Origin: Candidatus Thermoflexus tengchongensis
GTDB lineage: Bacteria; Chloroflexota; Anaerolineae; Thermoflexales; Thermoflexaceae
DNA length: 53,196 nt
Direction of reading: 5' to 3'
NCBI GenBank assembly: GCA_016842085.1
Contig: JAEVEX010000067.1
Coordinates: forward strand, 1 to 53,196
Shown here: positions 24,729 to 33,550 of the stretch, piece by piece
How the letters are laid out: each line of letters begins with the position of its first letter
Numbering within the stretch: position 1 is the first letter of the stretch
Notes under the pieces: generated by a model
Told to the model about the DNA's origin: nothing
The model's database searches: none
Seen by the model: only the letters and a program-made list of their open reading frames with translations
Translations under genes and position numbers: made by a program

Positions 24729-26087
24729 TTATGACCCTCCCGGGCCCAGCCAGCGGCTCAGGAGGTAGCTGGTGGTGAGCAGCAGCCCCGCGTAGAGATG
24801 AAGGCGGATCTGCGTGGCCATCGCGGGGATCAGGGCGTAGGGCTGCTCCGGGAAGCGGGCGAGCGCGCGCCCGACGGAGATGGCCATCGGCAAAGTGATG
24901 GCTACGGCCATGGACCACACCGGCATCAGCTTCAGGGCCGCAGCGATCCCGACGGACAGATAGACGGCCGCCATCGCCACCCCATAGATCACCGCCAGCC
25001 ATCGGGCCGGCAGGCGGACCGCCAGGGTGCGCTTCCCCGCCGCCGCATCTCCCGCCCGGTCCGGCACTTCGTTCACGTAAAGGACCAGCGCGATCAGGAG
25101 GGCGATGGGGACGGAGGCGATCAGGGGAGGCCATCCCATGCGGCCGGTCTGGACGATATAGGTGCCTACCGTCATCAGAGGGCCGAAGCCCAGGGCCACG
25201 GCCAGTTCCCCCAGCCCCCGGTAGGCCAGCCGCAACGGAGGAGCCGTGTAAGCGATGCTGAGCAGAAGGCCGAGCGCACCCAGAATCAGAAGCGGCATCC
25301 CTCCGCGAAAGAGAACCATCCCCAGGCCGAGGAGGATCCCGCCCCCATACAGGGCCGCGCTCAGGAGGGCCATCTCCCGGATGCCCAGGAGGCCATACTG
25401 GATCACCCGCGAGCCCCCGCTGAACGGCGTGGGGCTCGGATTGACCGCATCCGCCCCGGAAAGGGCATCGAAGATGTCGTTGGACACGTTCAGCCCCAGG
25501 TGAATCAGAGCGGCGGCGATCAGGGTGAGCCCCAGCCAGGGCACCAAGAGGGACCCCTCATGGAAGGCCACCGCCGCTCCCAGGATCACCGGGATCACCG
25601 TGGCGGTCAGGAAGGGCGCCCGGGTTGCCCGCATCAGCATGCCGGCCAGCGGCAGACGCGGGCGGATGGGGCGGCCGTGGATCCGGCTCAGCAACTCGAA
25701 GTAGCGCCGGGCCTGGGGGACCGCCCGCTCACAAAGAGCCAGGAAAGGGAGCTCATCCTCCCGCCATCCAGAGACCCGATGGGGTGTCACCATCAGCCGG
25801 CCGGCCTGGCGATGGGCGACGCCATGGAAAGTCCAGTATCGGCGCCCCTCATAGCCTCCCTGGGGCCGCGGCCGGATCCGGCTCAGGATCACCGCCACCG
25901 GAGCGCCCTCCGGGGGGAGCGGGCCGCCCGTAACCGGCAGCCCTATCGTATCTCCTTCCACCTCGAAAGGCACCGGGCGATGCATGGGGTATCCCGATTC
26001 ATCGACCCAAACCAGGACGGCGAAGGGATGCTCGGCCGTCCGTCGTTGCGCTTCCGCCAGGATCTCGCTCATCGCAGGCCGGGACAT
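24729..26087 (-). CDS. UbiA/MenA prenyltransferase fused to a split-barrel N-terminal domain
   Basis: The 452-residue protein has two parts. Residues 1-115 resemble a pyridoxamine-phosphate-oxidase-like split barrel (HPFAVLVWVDESGYP, YWTFHGVAHRQAGRLMV). Residues 150-450 are a UbiA-type integral membrane prenyltransferase. It carries the NDxxD motif in NVSNDIFDALSGAD and a second D-x-x-x-D in NEVPDRAGDAAAGKR. MenA-like enzymes attach a prenyl chain to 1,4-dihydroxy-2-naphthoate in menaquinone synthesis; other substrates are possible. ATG 26087 lies four bases after the upstream PPOX gene. The fusion is unusual. Confidence 0.78.
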   Translation of the reverse strand: MSRPAMSEILAEAQRRTAEHPFAVLVWVDESGYPMHRPVPFEVEGDTIGLPVTGGPLPPEGAPVAVILSRIRPRPQGGYEGRRYWTFHGVAHRQAGRLMVTPHRVSGWREDELPFLALCERAVPQARRYFELLSRIHGRPIRPRLPLAGMLMRATRAPFLTATVIPVILGAAVAFHEGSLLVPWLGLTLIAAALIHLGLNVSNDIFDALSGADAVNPSPTPFSGGSRVIQYGLLGIREMALLSAALYGGGILLGLGMVLFRGGMPLLILGALGLLLSIAYTAPPLRLAYRGLGELAVALGFGPLMTVGTYIVQTGRMGWPPLIASVPIALLIALVLYVNEVPDRAGDAAAGKRTLAVRLPARWLAVIYGVAMAAVYLSVGIAAALKLMPVWSMAVAITLPMAISVGRALARFPEQPYALIPAMATQIRLHLYAGLLLTTSYLLSRWLGPGGS

Positions 26088-26091
26088 CGCC

Positions 26092-26571
26092 TCAACCCTC
26101 CGTGAGATCATAAACGATCGGATCGCCGGTTCCGCCGGGAGGCCAGTGGAAGATCCGACGGGGGGTGATGGCGATCACCGCTCGCTCCCAGAACAGCGGG
26201 AGCATCCATCGGTTTTTCACCAGGCGGGGGATGTCCGGCTCCTTGCGAGCCCAGGCCGGCAGCAGCCACAGCCATCCGGCGTGAGGATCCTCATCCAGCA
26301 CCATGGCCTCCCCCTGGATCGTCACCGTGCCCCAGCGCTCGACCGGTGCCGCAATGGGATCCGTGATGCTCAACGCCACCCGTGGGTTCCGCCGGATGTG
26401 GTAGAGCTTGCGGGAGAACAGGACGCTGGAGGTGAGATAAATTCGTCCATCTCCGACGTAGAGGGGAAGCATCGGATGAACCACTGGACGGTTCCGCTCG
26501 TTCAGCACGGTGAACTCAGCGACCAGCGCGGCTTCCAGCAGGGCTTCCACGGCTTCCGGCAAGCGGCTCAT
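26092..26571 (-). CDS. PPOX-class split-barrel FMN/F420-binding protein
   Basis: The 159-residue protein has the split-barrel pattern LVAEFTVLNERNRPVVHPMLPLYVGDGRIYLTSSVLFSRKLYHIRRNPRVALSI. That covers the flavin/F420-phosphate-binding strands of the pyridoxamine-5'-phosphate oxidase superfamily. Such proteins reduce or oxidise small molecules or bind haem or flavin; the substrate is unknown. The start ATG 26571 follows CAGGAGG. It is coupled to the PPOX-UbiA fusion gene, so they may act in one pathway. The presence of cofC makes F420 use plausible. Confidence 0.75.
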   Translation of the reverse strand: MSRLPEAVEALLEAALVAEFTVLNERNRPVVHPMLPLYVGDGRIYLTSSVLFSRKLYHIRRNPRVALSITDPIAAPVERWGTVTIQGEAMVLDEDPHAGWLWLLPAWARKEPDIPRLVKNRWMLPLFWERAVIAITPRRIFHWPPGGTGDPIVYDLTEG

Positions 26572-26683
26572 GCGCGTTCCTCCTGCCTGATCGGAGTTGC
26601 ACCAGTTGTTCCCTTCGAGCGCCGGGCTGCTCCCCAAACTCCAGGGAGATCTTTCATCTGACGTGGCATGCGTCCGGTTGGAA

Positions 26684-27838
26684 TCAGGCCTGCGGAGGGG
26701 AGGGCCGGGGCACACTGGATGGAGAAAGCGGCGGCTCCAGCTCTACCCGGACCTCCGCGGGGCGTTCCAGCAACGGCTCCAGAGCACGGCGGAAGGCCTC
26801 CCAATCCGCCGGAACCCGGGCGGGCGCCGGGAGGGTCCGCAGCGCGATCTCCGGGTCCTTCAGACCGTGGCCGGTGAGCACAGCGACGATCATCCCTTCG
26901 GAAGGCGAGATCAGACCCTGGGTCAGCGCCCGGCGCAGCCCCGCGACAGAGGCCGCGGAGGCCGGCTCTACGAAGAGCCCTTCCAGGGCTGCCAGCATTC
27001 GCCACGCCTCCAGGATCTCCGCGTCCGAAACCGCCAGGAAGCGCCCCCCGGACTCCTGAACCGCCTGCAGGGCTTCCGGCCCCCGGGCGGGGCGGCCGAT
27101 CCGGATCGCCGTGGCGATGGTCTCCGGGTGATCCACCGGATGGCCGAGGACCAGCGGGGCTGCCCCTTCCGCCTGAACCCCCAGCAGGCGCGGGAGCTTG
27201 TCGATCCGGCCCGCCTGATGATAGGCGCGGAAGCCTTTCCAGTAAGCGGTGATGTTCCCGGCGTTCCCCACCGGGATGCACAGCCAGTCCGGCGCGCGCC
27301 CCAGCTGATCGCAGATCTCGAAGGCGGCGGTCTGCTGCCCCTCCAGGCGGTAGGGATTCAGAGAGTTCACCAGCGCAATGGGATACACCTCGACGGCGCG
27401 CCGCACCAGCCTCAGGGCCTCATCGAAGTTCCCTTCCACCGCCAGAACGGTGGCGCCGTAGGCCATCGCGGCCGCCAGCTTCCCCAGGGCGATCTTCCCG
27501 GCCGGGACCAGGACGACGGCCTGCAGGCCGGCGCGGGCAGCGTAGGCCGCCGCCGAGGCCGCCGTGTTCCCCGTGCTGGCGCAGATCACCGCCCGCGCGC
27601 CCTCGGCCACCGCCTGGGTCAGCGCCGTGGTCATCCCCCGATCTTTAAAGGATCCGGTCGGGTTGAGACCTTCATATTTCAAAAAGAGAGAACCGGAGAA
27701 TCCGAGGGCTTGAGCCAGATGGGGGGCGGGCAACAGCGGCGTATTCCCTTCATACAGGGTGATGGGGGCAATTGGGGCAATTCGGAGAAATGGACGATAC
27801 GCATGGATAATGCCGCGCCACATGGATCCCTCAGCCAT
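26684..27838 (-). CDS. thrC: Threonine synthase
   Basis: This 384-residue PLP enzyme has ITLYEGNTPLLPA at its start, the Schiff-base Lys in NPTGSFKDRGM near residue 65, CASTGNTAASAAAYAARAG near 90, and the glycine loop in IPVGNAGNITAY. These are standard for ThrC, which converts O-phosphohomoserine to threonine. The C-terminus has a Pro-rich tail. The start follows AGGAGGAAGGAG. It is a single-gene unit, with 110 bases separating it from the PPOX gene downstream. Confidence 0.88.
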   Translation of the reverse strand: MAEGSMWRGIIHAYRPFLRIAPIAPITLYEGNTPLLPAPHLAQALGFSGSLFLKYEGLNPTGSFKDRGMTTALTQAVAEGARAVICASTGNTAASAAAYAARAGLQAVVLVPAGKIALGKLAAAMAYGATVLAVEGNFDEALRLVRRAVEVYPIALVNSLNPYRLEGQQTAAFEICDQLGRAPDWLCIPVGNAGNITAYWKGFRAYHQAGRIDKLPRLLGVQAEGAAPLVLGHPVDHPETIATAIRIGRPARGPEALQAVQESGGRFLAVSDAEILEAWRMLAALEGLFVEPASAASVAGLRRALTQGLISPSEGMIVAVLTGHGLKDPEIALRTLPAPARVPADWEAFRRALEPLLERPAEVRVELEPPLSPSSVPRPSPPQA

Positions 27839-28157
27839 GCTCCTTCCTCCTGCGCCGTGTCGGATCGCCGATCGAGCACCCGGAATCCCGAGTCACGGAC
27901 GATGTCGGAAAGCCATCGGGGGAAGCTTCCCAGGCTCCGGCAGGCTGCTCGGGCTCCTCTATCTTCCCAGTTTAGGGCTTATCGGGTGGGGTGCCAAACC
28001 ATTGTGCGAGGAGGGACGGAGCTTTTCACGCCTCCAAGGGGTTGCGCAGTGGGCCTCTTTATAGGGCCTTTCGGGCTGCACAGGGTGCCGAAGACGCCCC
28101 TGCGCAGCCCGAAAGGGAGCCCAACGGGGCTTCTTCTGGCGGATGCGGAGCCGGATC
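27839..28157. other. Intergenic region with a large hairpin
   Basis: No gene was recognised here. At 28067-28116, CCTTTCGGGCTGC and its reverse complement GCAGCCCGAAAGG form a 13-pair stem, with a second inner stem CAGGG/CCCTG. Immediately after, AGCCC-AACG-GGGCT is followed by TTCTTCT. These could terminate transcripts of the membrane-protein gene or be a structured RNA. Confidence 0.55.
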
Positions 28158-28868
28158 CTATGCCTTGCGGGGCTCTGGAGCAACGGCGGGGCGTTGAGTG
28201 GCCAGCAGGAAGCCGATGAACATCAGTGTAGCGGCCGTCAGCTCCCCCACATAAAGATACTGGCCCAGCCCCAGACGGGTGAGGGTGCTGGCGGCCGCGA
28301 CGGAGAGCGCCCCCGCCGCGATCAGCACGTTCCCGATCACCCGGTTGGGGAAGATCTGGCGCCGCCACAGCAGATACGCCGAGTAGAGGGCGCCGCCCAC
28401 CAGGGTGATCAGCCCGTAGATGTTGAAGAAGGGCGTGGTCATGCGAACCGGCGCCCGGGGCGGCATGATCGCGCGATACTGCTCGCTGATCGGACGGGCA
28501 GGGGTGTAGGCCGAAGCCTCCAGCGGGGTGGTCAGCATCAGATAGGCGGCGATCAGGCTCCCCAGCACCAGCAGCGCGAGCAATCCGTGGGCGACTGCCC
28601 GCCGTCGGGCCAGCAGGTAGACAGTCCCCTGGCCCAGCCAGGCGGCGTTCAGGGCAGCGCCGAAAAGATACCATATCCGAAAGATCCAGGGGTTCCAGGC
28701 CAGGGCCAGGTAAGCTTCCGCAAAGCTCCCCAGCCCGAACATCGTGAGCCCGATCCCCCAGAGCAGGAGATGGGTTCCCCGTCGCTCGGCATATCGCCGG
28801 AACACAGCGAGGATGAAGATCGCCATCACCGCGGTCGATAGGAAGGGCAGAATCTGCTGCACCGACAT
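28158..28868 (-). CDS. Seven-helix membrane protein, function unknown
   Basis: The 236-residue protein is nearly all hydrophobic, with about seven predicted helices: residues 5-25, 34-55, 60-85, 92-112, 150-170, 180-200 and 205-228. A polar loop at about 115-148 lies in the middle. The topology resembles 7TM sensor modules seen at the N-terminus of bacterial signalling proteins, but no output domain is attached. I do not recognise the family. Confidence 0.65.
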   Translation of the reverse strand: MSVQQILPFLSTAVMAIFILAVFRRYAERRGTHLLLWGIGLTMFGLGSFAEAYLALAWNPWIFRIWYLFGAALNAAWLGQGTVYLLARRRAVAHGLLALLVLGSLIAAYLMLTTPLEASAYTPARPISEQYRAIMPPRAPVRMTTPFFNIYGLITLVGGALYSAYLLWRRQIFPNRVIGNVLIAAGALSVAAASTLTRLGLGQYLYVGELTAATLMFIGFLLATQRPAVAPEPRKA

Positions 28869-28963
28869 CGCTGGGCCTCCTGGATCTGGGATCTAAAAAC
28901 TAAAGGCGCAGGTTCTGATCCGAGAGGAACAGGAATAATCGGGCGGACGACGAAGCCACCCCC

Positions 28964-29095
28964 TCAGGACCATGGGATCCAGCCGGTCGCAATGCCGATC
29001 GCGATCCCGATCAGCCCGATCATCACCACCAGGAGCAGAATCAGCAATGCGGGCACCCCCCAGCGCATCCAGAAAGACCCCGAAGGACGTCCCAT
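28964..29095 (-). CDS. Small single-helix membrane protein (43 aa)
   Basis: ATG 29095 follows CGGAGGGG at good spacing. The product is a basic N-terminus (MGRPSGSFWMRWG) and one long hydrophobic helix rich in Leu, Ile and Val, ending GWIPWS. It lies upstream of the seven-helix gene on the same strand and could be cotranscribed with it. No family is recognised. Confidence 0.5.
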   Translation of the reverse strand: MGRPSGSFWMRWGVPALLILLLVVMIGLIGIAIGIATGWIPWS

Positions 29096-29458
29096 CGCCA
29101 AGCCCCTCCGAGGATGTGTCTTCCCCTCTCCGTAGCCCTCCAGAGCATTCAAAAGGCCGGATGGCCTTTCTGGCCTTCCAGACACAAGCTGCCCCTGCAA
29201 GCAATAGGCAAATTATGTGAAGCTGACACAAAAAATCGCAGCATTGATTTTATTGCAGAATTTGGGACAGCGCCAGGGGAAGAAGTCCATGGCGAGGGGG
29301 GCAGTGGCTCCAAACAGTGGGGGGGTGGTCTTCCTTGGTTGGTGAGGCAACCTGCTGTTTCGGGTTCCGGCAGCGAGGCGGCCGATAGCGATCTCGAGGG
29401 ATGTGGGATAGCTGTGAGACTATGCGATAGAAATCCTTCGGTCCATTTGTGGAGGAGG
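29096..29458. other. Gap without a recognised gene
   Basis: This stretch is locally AT-richer than its surroundings, especially 29200-29270. It has only short unsupported frames. It separates the small membrane gene from the remnant of the secreted-protein genes. Confidence 0.45.
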
Positions 29459-29910
29459 CTATCCTCCGGGAAATCGATTTACATCTCCTTGCCTGGAACC
29501 AGGGGAGGCGTAGGGGAAGTGGATCGCCACCTCCCGCCCCGGCATCAGCTCCATATTCCCCCGGGCCGCCGGATACTGCAGCCGCCCCGGAAGGAGGGTG
29601 GGGTTCAGGGCCGCGTCAACCCCCGGGATGCCTCGCGCCAGCAGCTCCCCCTCGCTCAGATCACCGGGGTAGGAGTGGAGGCTATCGCCTGAGCGGCGAC
29701 GATCGCGAGGATCGCCGTTCGGGTGGGAGGAGGCAGGGTGGAAGCGAGCCGCTCTGCAGGAAGGGCCTGGCGGCTTTGCCCGAGGACCCATAGAAAGGCA
29801 GCAGCGACCAGGCCCCAGGCGAGGAGCAGCGCATAGGCAGCTGGGCGGGGGCGGCCCCGGCCGTAAGTCGAAGCATTCCCAATCTCCAATCCCGGATCTC
29901 CCCGGGTCAC
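29459..29910 (-). pseudogene. Fused remnant of the 39.4-41.7 kb gene pair
   Basis: On the minus strand the first part (about 29656-29890) encodes RPAAYALLLAWGLVAAAFLW, SRQALPAERLA and TLPPPT. That is a clear paralogue of the N-terminus of the membrane protein encoded at 39379-40392. After a stop and frame change, the next part (about 29459-29668) encodes YPGDLSEGELLARG, TLLPGRLQYPAARGNMELMPGREVAIHFPYAS, matching the middle of the secreted protein at 40397-41683. Everything between has been lost. It looks like a decayed second copy of the pair joined by a deletion. Confidence 0.75.
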
Positions 29911-29940
29911 CAGAATTTACCGCGAGATTGCTATCCTTAA

Positions 29941-30330
29941 TCACTGTCCCTCTTGAGTGATCCCCTCCAGCACCCTCGCCTCTACCGCGATGTGAGCAGA
30001 AAGGGTTCCCAGGAAACCCCGCGTGGTAACCCGGGCCCGAGCCTGACAGGCCGGCGGAGCGGGCACACAGGAAACCCCCTCCAGGACCGCTCCCGGGATC
30101 CGGGCACCGGTCCAGATCTCCTGCACCCGGGCCTCCATCGCCGCGGGATCTCCCACCAGATGCCCCTGCGGGTCCGGAGCGCTCATCTGCGCCCCGTCCC
30201 GCGTGGCCAGGTTGAGGACCGCCCGCGTCCGCTCGATCCGGATCTGATGGACCATGAGATCCCGCACTGCCGCATACAGCGGCGCGAACACGATCGCCAG
30301 GTAAAGGGCCAGAAAGGGAAGCAGGCTCAT
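29941..30330 (-). CDS. TadE/TadG-like pseudopilin
   Basis: The 129-residue protein has an N-terminal membrane helix (MSLLPFLALYLAIVFAPLYAAV) and a mostly beta extracytoplasmic part with two Cys in VSCVPAPPACQAR. It is coupled by ATGA overlap to the upstream TadE-like gene and is the last intact gene of the Tad operon. Assignment rests on position and architecture, as sequence conservation in this family is weak. Confidence 0.6.
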   Translation of the reverse strand: MSLLPFLALYLAIVFAPLYAAVRDLMVHQIRIERTRAVLNLATRDGAQMSAPDPQGHLVGDPAAMEARVQEIWTGARIPGAVLEGVSCVPAPPACQARARVTTRGFLGTLSAHIAVEARVLEGITQEGQ

Positions 30331-30734
30331 GGCGAAAGCTCCCGCCAGTCGGACTTCCAGCGCTCCACATACGTCTCCTGCCGGACCCGGACGTCCCACC
30401 CCAGGGAGGGAAGCGAGGGGACGAAGAGGGCGGGCCGGGCGATCACCGTGCACACCACCCGGCCGCCCCACCGCCCGTCATGCTGGACGGTGACGTCCAC
30501 CAGGCGCCTCCCCAGGACCGCCTGGGCCGCCGCCGCCCCCTGAGCCTGTCCCTGCCCCGGGTCCGGCGTCTGGGAGGCCTGGGAGGCACAGGCATAGGCC
30601 GCCCACACCGCCAGGTTCGCCGTCCGCCCCCGCTCCATCAGGCTCAGCATCCCCCAGAACATCAGGGTCAGGACCGGCAGGGCCAGGGCCAGCTCCGTCA
30701 GGGCCTCCCCCCGCATCCACTCCGCTCGCCGCAT
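30327..30734 (-). CDS. TadE-like pseudopilin
   Basis: The 135-residue protein begins MRRAEWMRGEALTELALALPVLTLMFWGML. This is the TadE pattern of a short basic leader, a Glu at about position 10-14 and a hydrophobic helix recognised by prepilin peptidase. The rest is extracytoplasmic. The start follows GAGGAGGCGGGG. It is one of three consecutive TadE-like genes in the operon. Confidence 0.72.
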   Translation of the reverse strand: MRRAEWMRGEALTELALALPVLTLMFWGMLSLMERGRTANLAVWAAYACASQASQTPDPGQGQAQGAAAAQAVLGRRLVDVTVQHDGRWGGRVVCTVIARPALFVPSLPSLGWDVRVRQETYVERWKSDWRELSP

Positions 30735-30744
30735 CCCCGCCTCC

Positions 30745-31110
30745 TCACCACCAGTCGGCAGGTGGCCCATCCCAGAACCGCCACTTCCGGAAGAGCAGGG
30801 ACAGGGCCACCCGCCAGCGGATGGGAACGCCGTAGAAACGCCCGCCGGTATCCTGGACCTCATCGGCGCGGGCCTCCAGGGATCGCCGGGCCGGATCGAT
30901 GATGGCAAGGATCTCCCCGGAGCTCATCCCCGGGTAGGCCGAGGTCCGGAAGACATCCTCCGCGATCGCGCGGGAGCGGATACTCCACCGGATGGCATAG
31001 GCGCCGGCGTAGAGCATGTAGAGCAACAGCAGGAAGAAGGGGACCATCGCCAGGGCAAAGGAGACCAGGCTCTGACCCCGCTGGTCCCGCCGACGACGCG
31101 CCCGCCCCAT
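30745..31110 (-). CDS. TadE-like pseudopilin
   Basis: The 121-residue protein has a basic leader (MGRARRRRDQRGQSLVSFALAMVPFFLLLLYML) typical of TadE/TadF-type minor pilins, with a 20-residue hydrophobic helix. Trp-rich residues end the chain (KWRFWDGPPADWW). It lies 12 bases after the Flp pilin gene. Such minor pilins are needed for Flp/Tad pilus assembly. Confidence 0.72.
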   Translation of the reverse strand: MGRARRRRDQRGQSLVSFALAMVPFFLLLLYMLYAGAYAIRWSIRSRAIAEDVFRTSAYPGMSSGEILAIIDPARRSLEARADEVQDTGGRFYGVPIRWRVALSLLFRKWRFWDGPPADWW

Positions 31111-31122
31111 TGGCCTCCTCCT

Positions 31123-31317
31123 TCACTCGCCGCCGGAAGCCGCGCCGGTGGCCTCGTCCATCTTCTCGCCGCCGATCCGGAAGGCGTTCAAAATCCGCTG
31201 CCGCACCCCGGGCAGGGCCAGCGCCGCCACCACGGCGATAAACAGGAAGAGCAGCGCGAACTCCACCAGGGAAGCTCCCTCTTCGTCCAGAAGGAACCGT
31301 CGGATCTCTGCGAACAT
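31123..31317 (-). CDS. flp: Flp-family type IVb pilin
   Basis: The 64-residue product has the Flp pilin architecture: FLLDEEGASLVEFALLFLFIAVVAALAL. A Gly before the hydrophobic helix would be the prepilin cleavage site, and the Glu at mature position about 5-6 is present. A short C-terminal tail follows. It is the major structural subunit candidate of the Tad pilus. The order tadB-tadC-flp-tadE is consistent. Confidence 0.85.
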   Translation of the reverse strand: MFAEIRRFLLDEEGASLVEFALLFLFIAVVAALALPGVRQRILNAFRIGGEKMDEATGAASGGE

Positions 31318-31396
31318 CGCACACCTCCCCTGCATGGGATGGATGCCGGAAAGCCACCGGCGCCCGGATGGAGGGCCCCGGCGGGTTTCCCCTGCC

Positions 31397-32296
31397 TCAG
31401 AATCCCAGGAAGGCTTCGCTTCCGAAGAACACCGGCATGAGGATGGCCAGGACATATCCGGCGATGGCCAGGATCCCGGCCCCCAGCACCAGGGGCTCCA
31501 CCGTGGTGACGGTCTCCGAGATCCCCTGCTCCATATCGGCGGCCAGATCCTGCACCATCCCCTCCAGGATGGTGTCCATCCCCGAGCCACCCGTCCATGC
31601 CAGCCGGGCCATATCCAGGAAGCGGACCAGATAGGGATCGTTCGGATCCGGGGCGTGGCGCCGTCCCTCCTCGATGGCCGCCAGCCCCACGCTGTTGTGC
31701 CGGGCGATGAGGAACCGCACCCAGTTGGCGAACACCCCTTCCCCCTGGGCCGCCCGGGAGAAGGCGTCGTCGAAGGACCGCCCCACCCGCAGGAACCCCC
31801 GGGCCGTCGCCCCCACCAGCAGCATGTTGGCCCGGAACCGGCGGCGCCGCTCCCGGATGGCCCCCTTGATCTCCCAGTCGGGCGCCATCAGTCCATACAG
31901 GCCCACCGCCAGCCCGGCGATGACCCCCGGAAGGGGCGTGCCGAAGGCCGTCCCGGAAAGAAGGGCCCCGGCCACCATCGCCGCCACGCCCACGGCCATC
32001 CCCTGCAGCCGGGCGGCCCAGACCGCCGACACGGTGGCGTAGGGGGTATAGCCCGAGCGGGCGATCCGCTCGGGGAGGTTCCCCCGCACCACCCCGAAGC
32101 CTTCCAGGGAGGAGAGGACCGGCCACAGGACCGGGTAGAGGGGCGCCAGCCACTCTGGGAGAGCCATCCCCCGGTCCAGGGGGTCCCGCTCCGATCCCTC
32201 CAGGCGGATCCGGGCGGAGGGACGCAGGAACGCTGCCCAGAACCCGCCCAGGGCGGCCGCCGCTGCGAGCACCATCCCCAGCTCCACGCCGCCCAT
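31397..32296 (-). CDS. tadC: Tad pilus platform protein TadC
   Basis: The 299-residue protein has a type II secretion F domain with membrane helices at the N-terminus, in the middle (about 92-140) and at the C-terminus (LVLGAGILAIAGYVLAILMPVFFG). TadB and TadC form the inner-membrane platform that couples the TadA ATPase to pilin assembly. The start is directly adjacent to the tadB stop. Confidence 0.82.
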   Translation of the reverse strand: MGGVELGMVLAAAAALGGFWAAFLRPSARIRLEGSERDPLDRGMALPEWLAPLYPVLWPVLSSLEGFGVVRGNLPERIARSGYTPYATVSAVWAARLQGMAVGVAAMVAGALLSGTAFGTPLPGVIAGLAVGLYGLMAPDWEIKGAIRERRRRFRANMLLVGATARGFLRVGRSFDDAFSRAAQGEGVFANWVRFLIARHNSVGLAAIEEGRRHAPDPNDPYLVRFLDMARLAWTGGSGMDTILEGMVQDLAADMEQGISETVTTVEPLVLGAGILAIAGYVLAILMPVFFGSEAFLGF

Positions 32297-33244
32297 CTAC
32301 GCCTCCGGCAGGATGGGATTGCCGTAGCGATCCAGGGGGATGAGCCCGGCCCTCCCCCGGGCGATCCCCACCGTCTCCTCCATCGAGAAGTAGCGGTCCA
32401 TGATGTATTCCGAAGCCAGAAGGGACCCGAACCATCCCCCCACCACCAGGATCGGGTTGAGGGGGTTCGAAAGCAGGAGATCCCGGAACTCCGGGGCGGC
32501 CGAGGAGAGGAGCACCAGCCCGCCCGCGCTCATCGCGATGATCATGTAGATCTGGTTCTGCATCCCTCGACCCCGGGCCCGGGCCACCTGCAGGATCCGC
32601 CGGATCCGGTCCAGGCTCTCGGAGATCGCCCCCACCAGGTCCTGGATCCCCGCCCCGCCGGTGGCCAGCACCCCCAGCACCTGGGCCGTGGCGGTCACCA
32701 CCGGATGGCCGTAATCCCCGGCCCAGGCCCAGATGGCCTCCTCCCGGGCCTCCGGGCTCGCCCCGGCCCGGTCCAGCCGGGCCTCCAGGTCCGAGACGGC
32801 CGCCCGGGCCAGCGGCCCGGCCAGCTCCTTCGCCCGGGCCACGGCCTCCGACCGGGGAAGGCCCGCCCGAAGCCCCCCGGCCACCCCCCGCAGGAAGACC
32901 ATCAGCTCCATGGCCAGCCGCAGCCGCCGCTCCGCGGCCTGCTCCCGGGCCCGGATGTAGTAAAACGTCGCCCCGAAGATCGCCAGCATGACGGCGGAGA
33001 CCAGCCCCAGGCCGACCACGAGGCCCAGGAAGAAGCCCCCCGCCGCCCAGAGGGCGGCGAACTGCAGGAAGAGGAAGGGCGACATGTCGATGCCCGCGGA
33101 CCGCAGGATCCCCGCCAGCCCCAGCCGGCTCCGGGCCTCCCGCAGCCCATGCAGAGCCAGCAGCTGCTCCCGGGGCCGGGCGATCGCCGTCAGCGCCCCG
33201 GCCCCCACGATGGTGCCGATCAGGATGGCCAGCACGTCTCCCAT
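32297..33244 (-). CDS. tadB: Tad pilus platform protein TadB
   Basis: The 315-residue protein has an N-terminal helix, a pair of helices near 60-100 and a central cytoplasmic type II secretion F domain. The domain contains LELMVFLRGVAGGLRAGLPRSEAVARA and the GxGIQDLVGAISESLDRIRRI segment. Two C-terminal helices follow. It matches TadB in length and layout and is adjacent to tadC and tadA. Confidence 0.83.
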   Translation of the reverse strand: MGDVLAILIGTIVGAGALTAIARPREQLLALHGLREARSRLGLAGILRSAGIDMSPFLFLQFAALWAAGGFFLGLVVGLGLVSAVMLAIFGATFYYIRAREQAAERRLRLAMELMVFLRGVAGGLRAGLPRSEAVARAKELAGPLARAAVSDLEARLDRAGASPEAREEAIWAWAGDYGHPVVTATAQVLGVLATGGAGIQDLVGAISESLDRIRRILQVARARGRGMQNQIYMIIAMSAGGLVLLSSAAPEFRDLLLSNPLNPILVVGGWFGSLLASEYIMDRYFSMEETVGIARGRAGLIPLDRYGNPILPEA

Positions 33245-33281
33245 CGGATGCCTCCGTCTTGCCTTCGTTCGGACGGCCGCC

Positions 33282-33395
33282 TCACCGCCGCCGGAGGGCG
33301 ATCAGCAGGAAGAGCCCGATCGCCCCGATCTTCACGGAGGGAAGAAGTTCCGGCGCGAAGAGGATGGCGCCCAGCAACACCACCAGCGCCACCAC
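33282..33395 (-). CDS. Very small hydrophobic protein (37 aa) between tadA and tadB
   Basis: GTG 33395 lies eight bases after AGGAGG. The predicted product has two short hydrophobic stretches (VALVVLLGAILFAP and IGAIGLFLLIAL) and ends RRR. It occupies the 306-base gap between tadA and tadB. Codon use and ribosome binding site support translation. No homologue is recognised. Confidence 0.45.
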   Translation of the reverse strand: MVALVVLLGAILFAPELLPSVKIGAIGLFLLIALRRR

Positions 33396-33550
33396 GATCG
33401 GGCCTCCTGTTCCATTGCCGGGGGATGGCCTCGGGGAGCGGCCCGTCCGGCGGCTCACCGGCTCCCCCTCCCATTCCGTCCGACCCGGCCGGCCGGGCTT
33501 TCACCCGCCCCGTCGATCCGGAGAAGCCGCCCTCCATCCGGATCGCCCCT

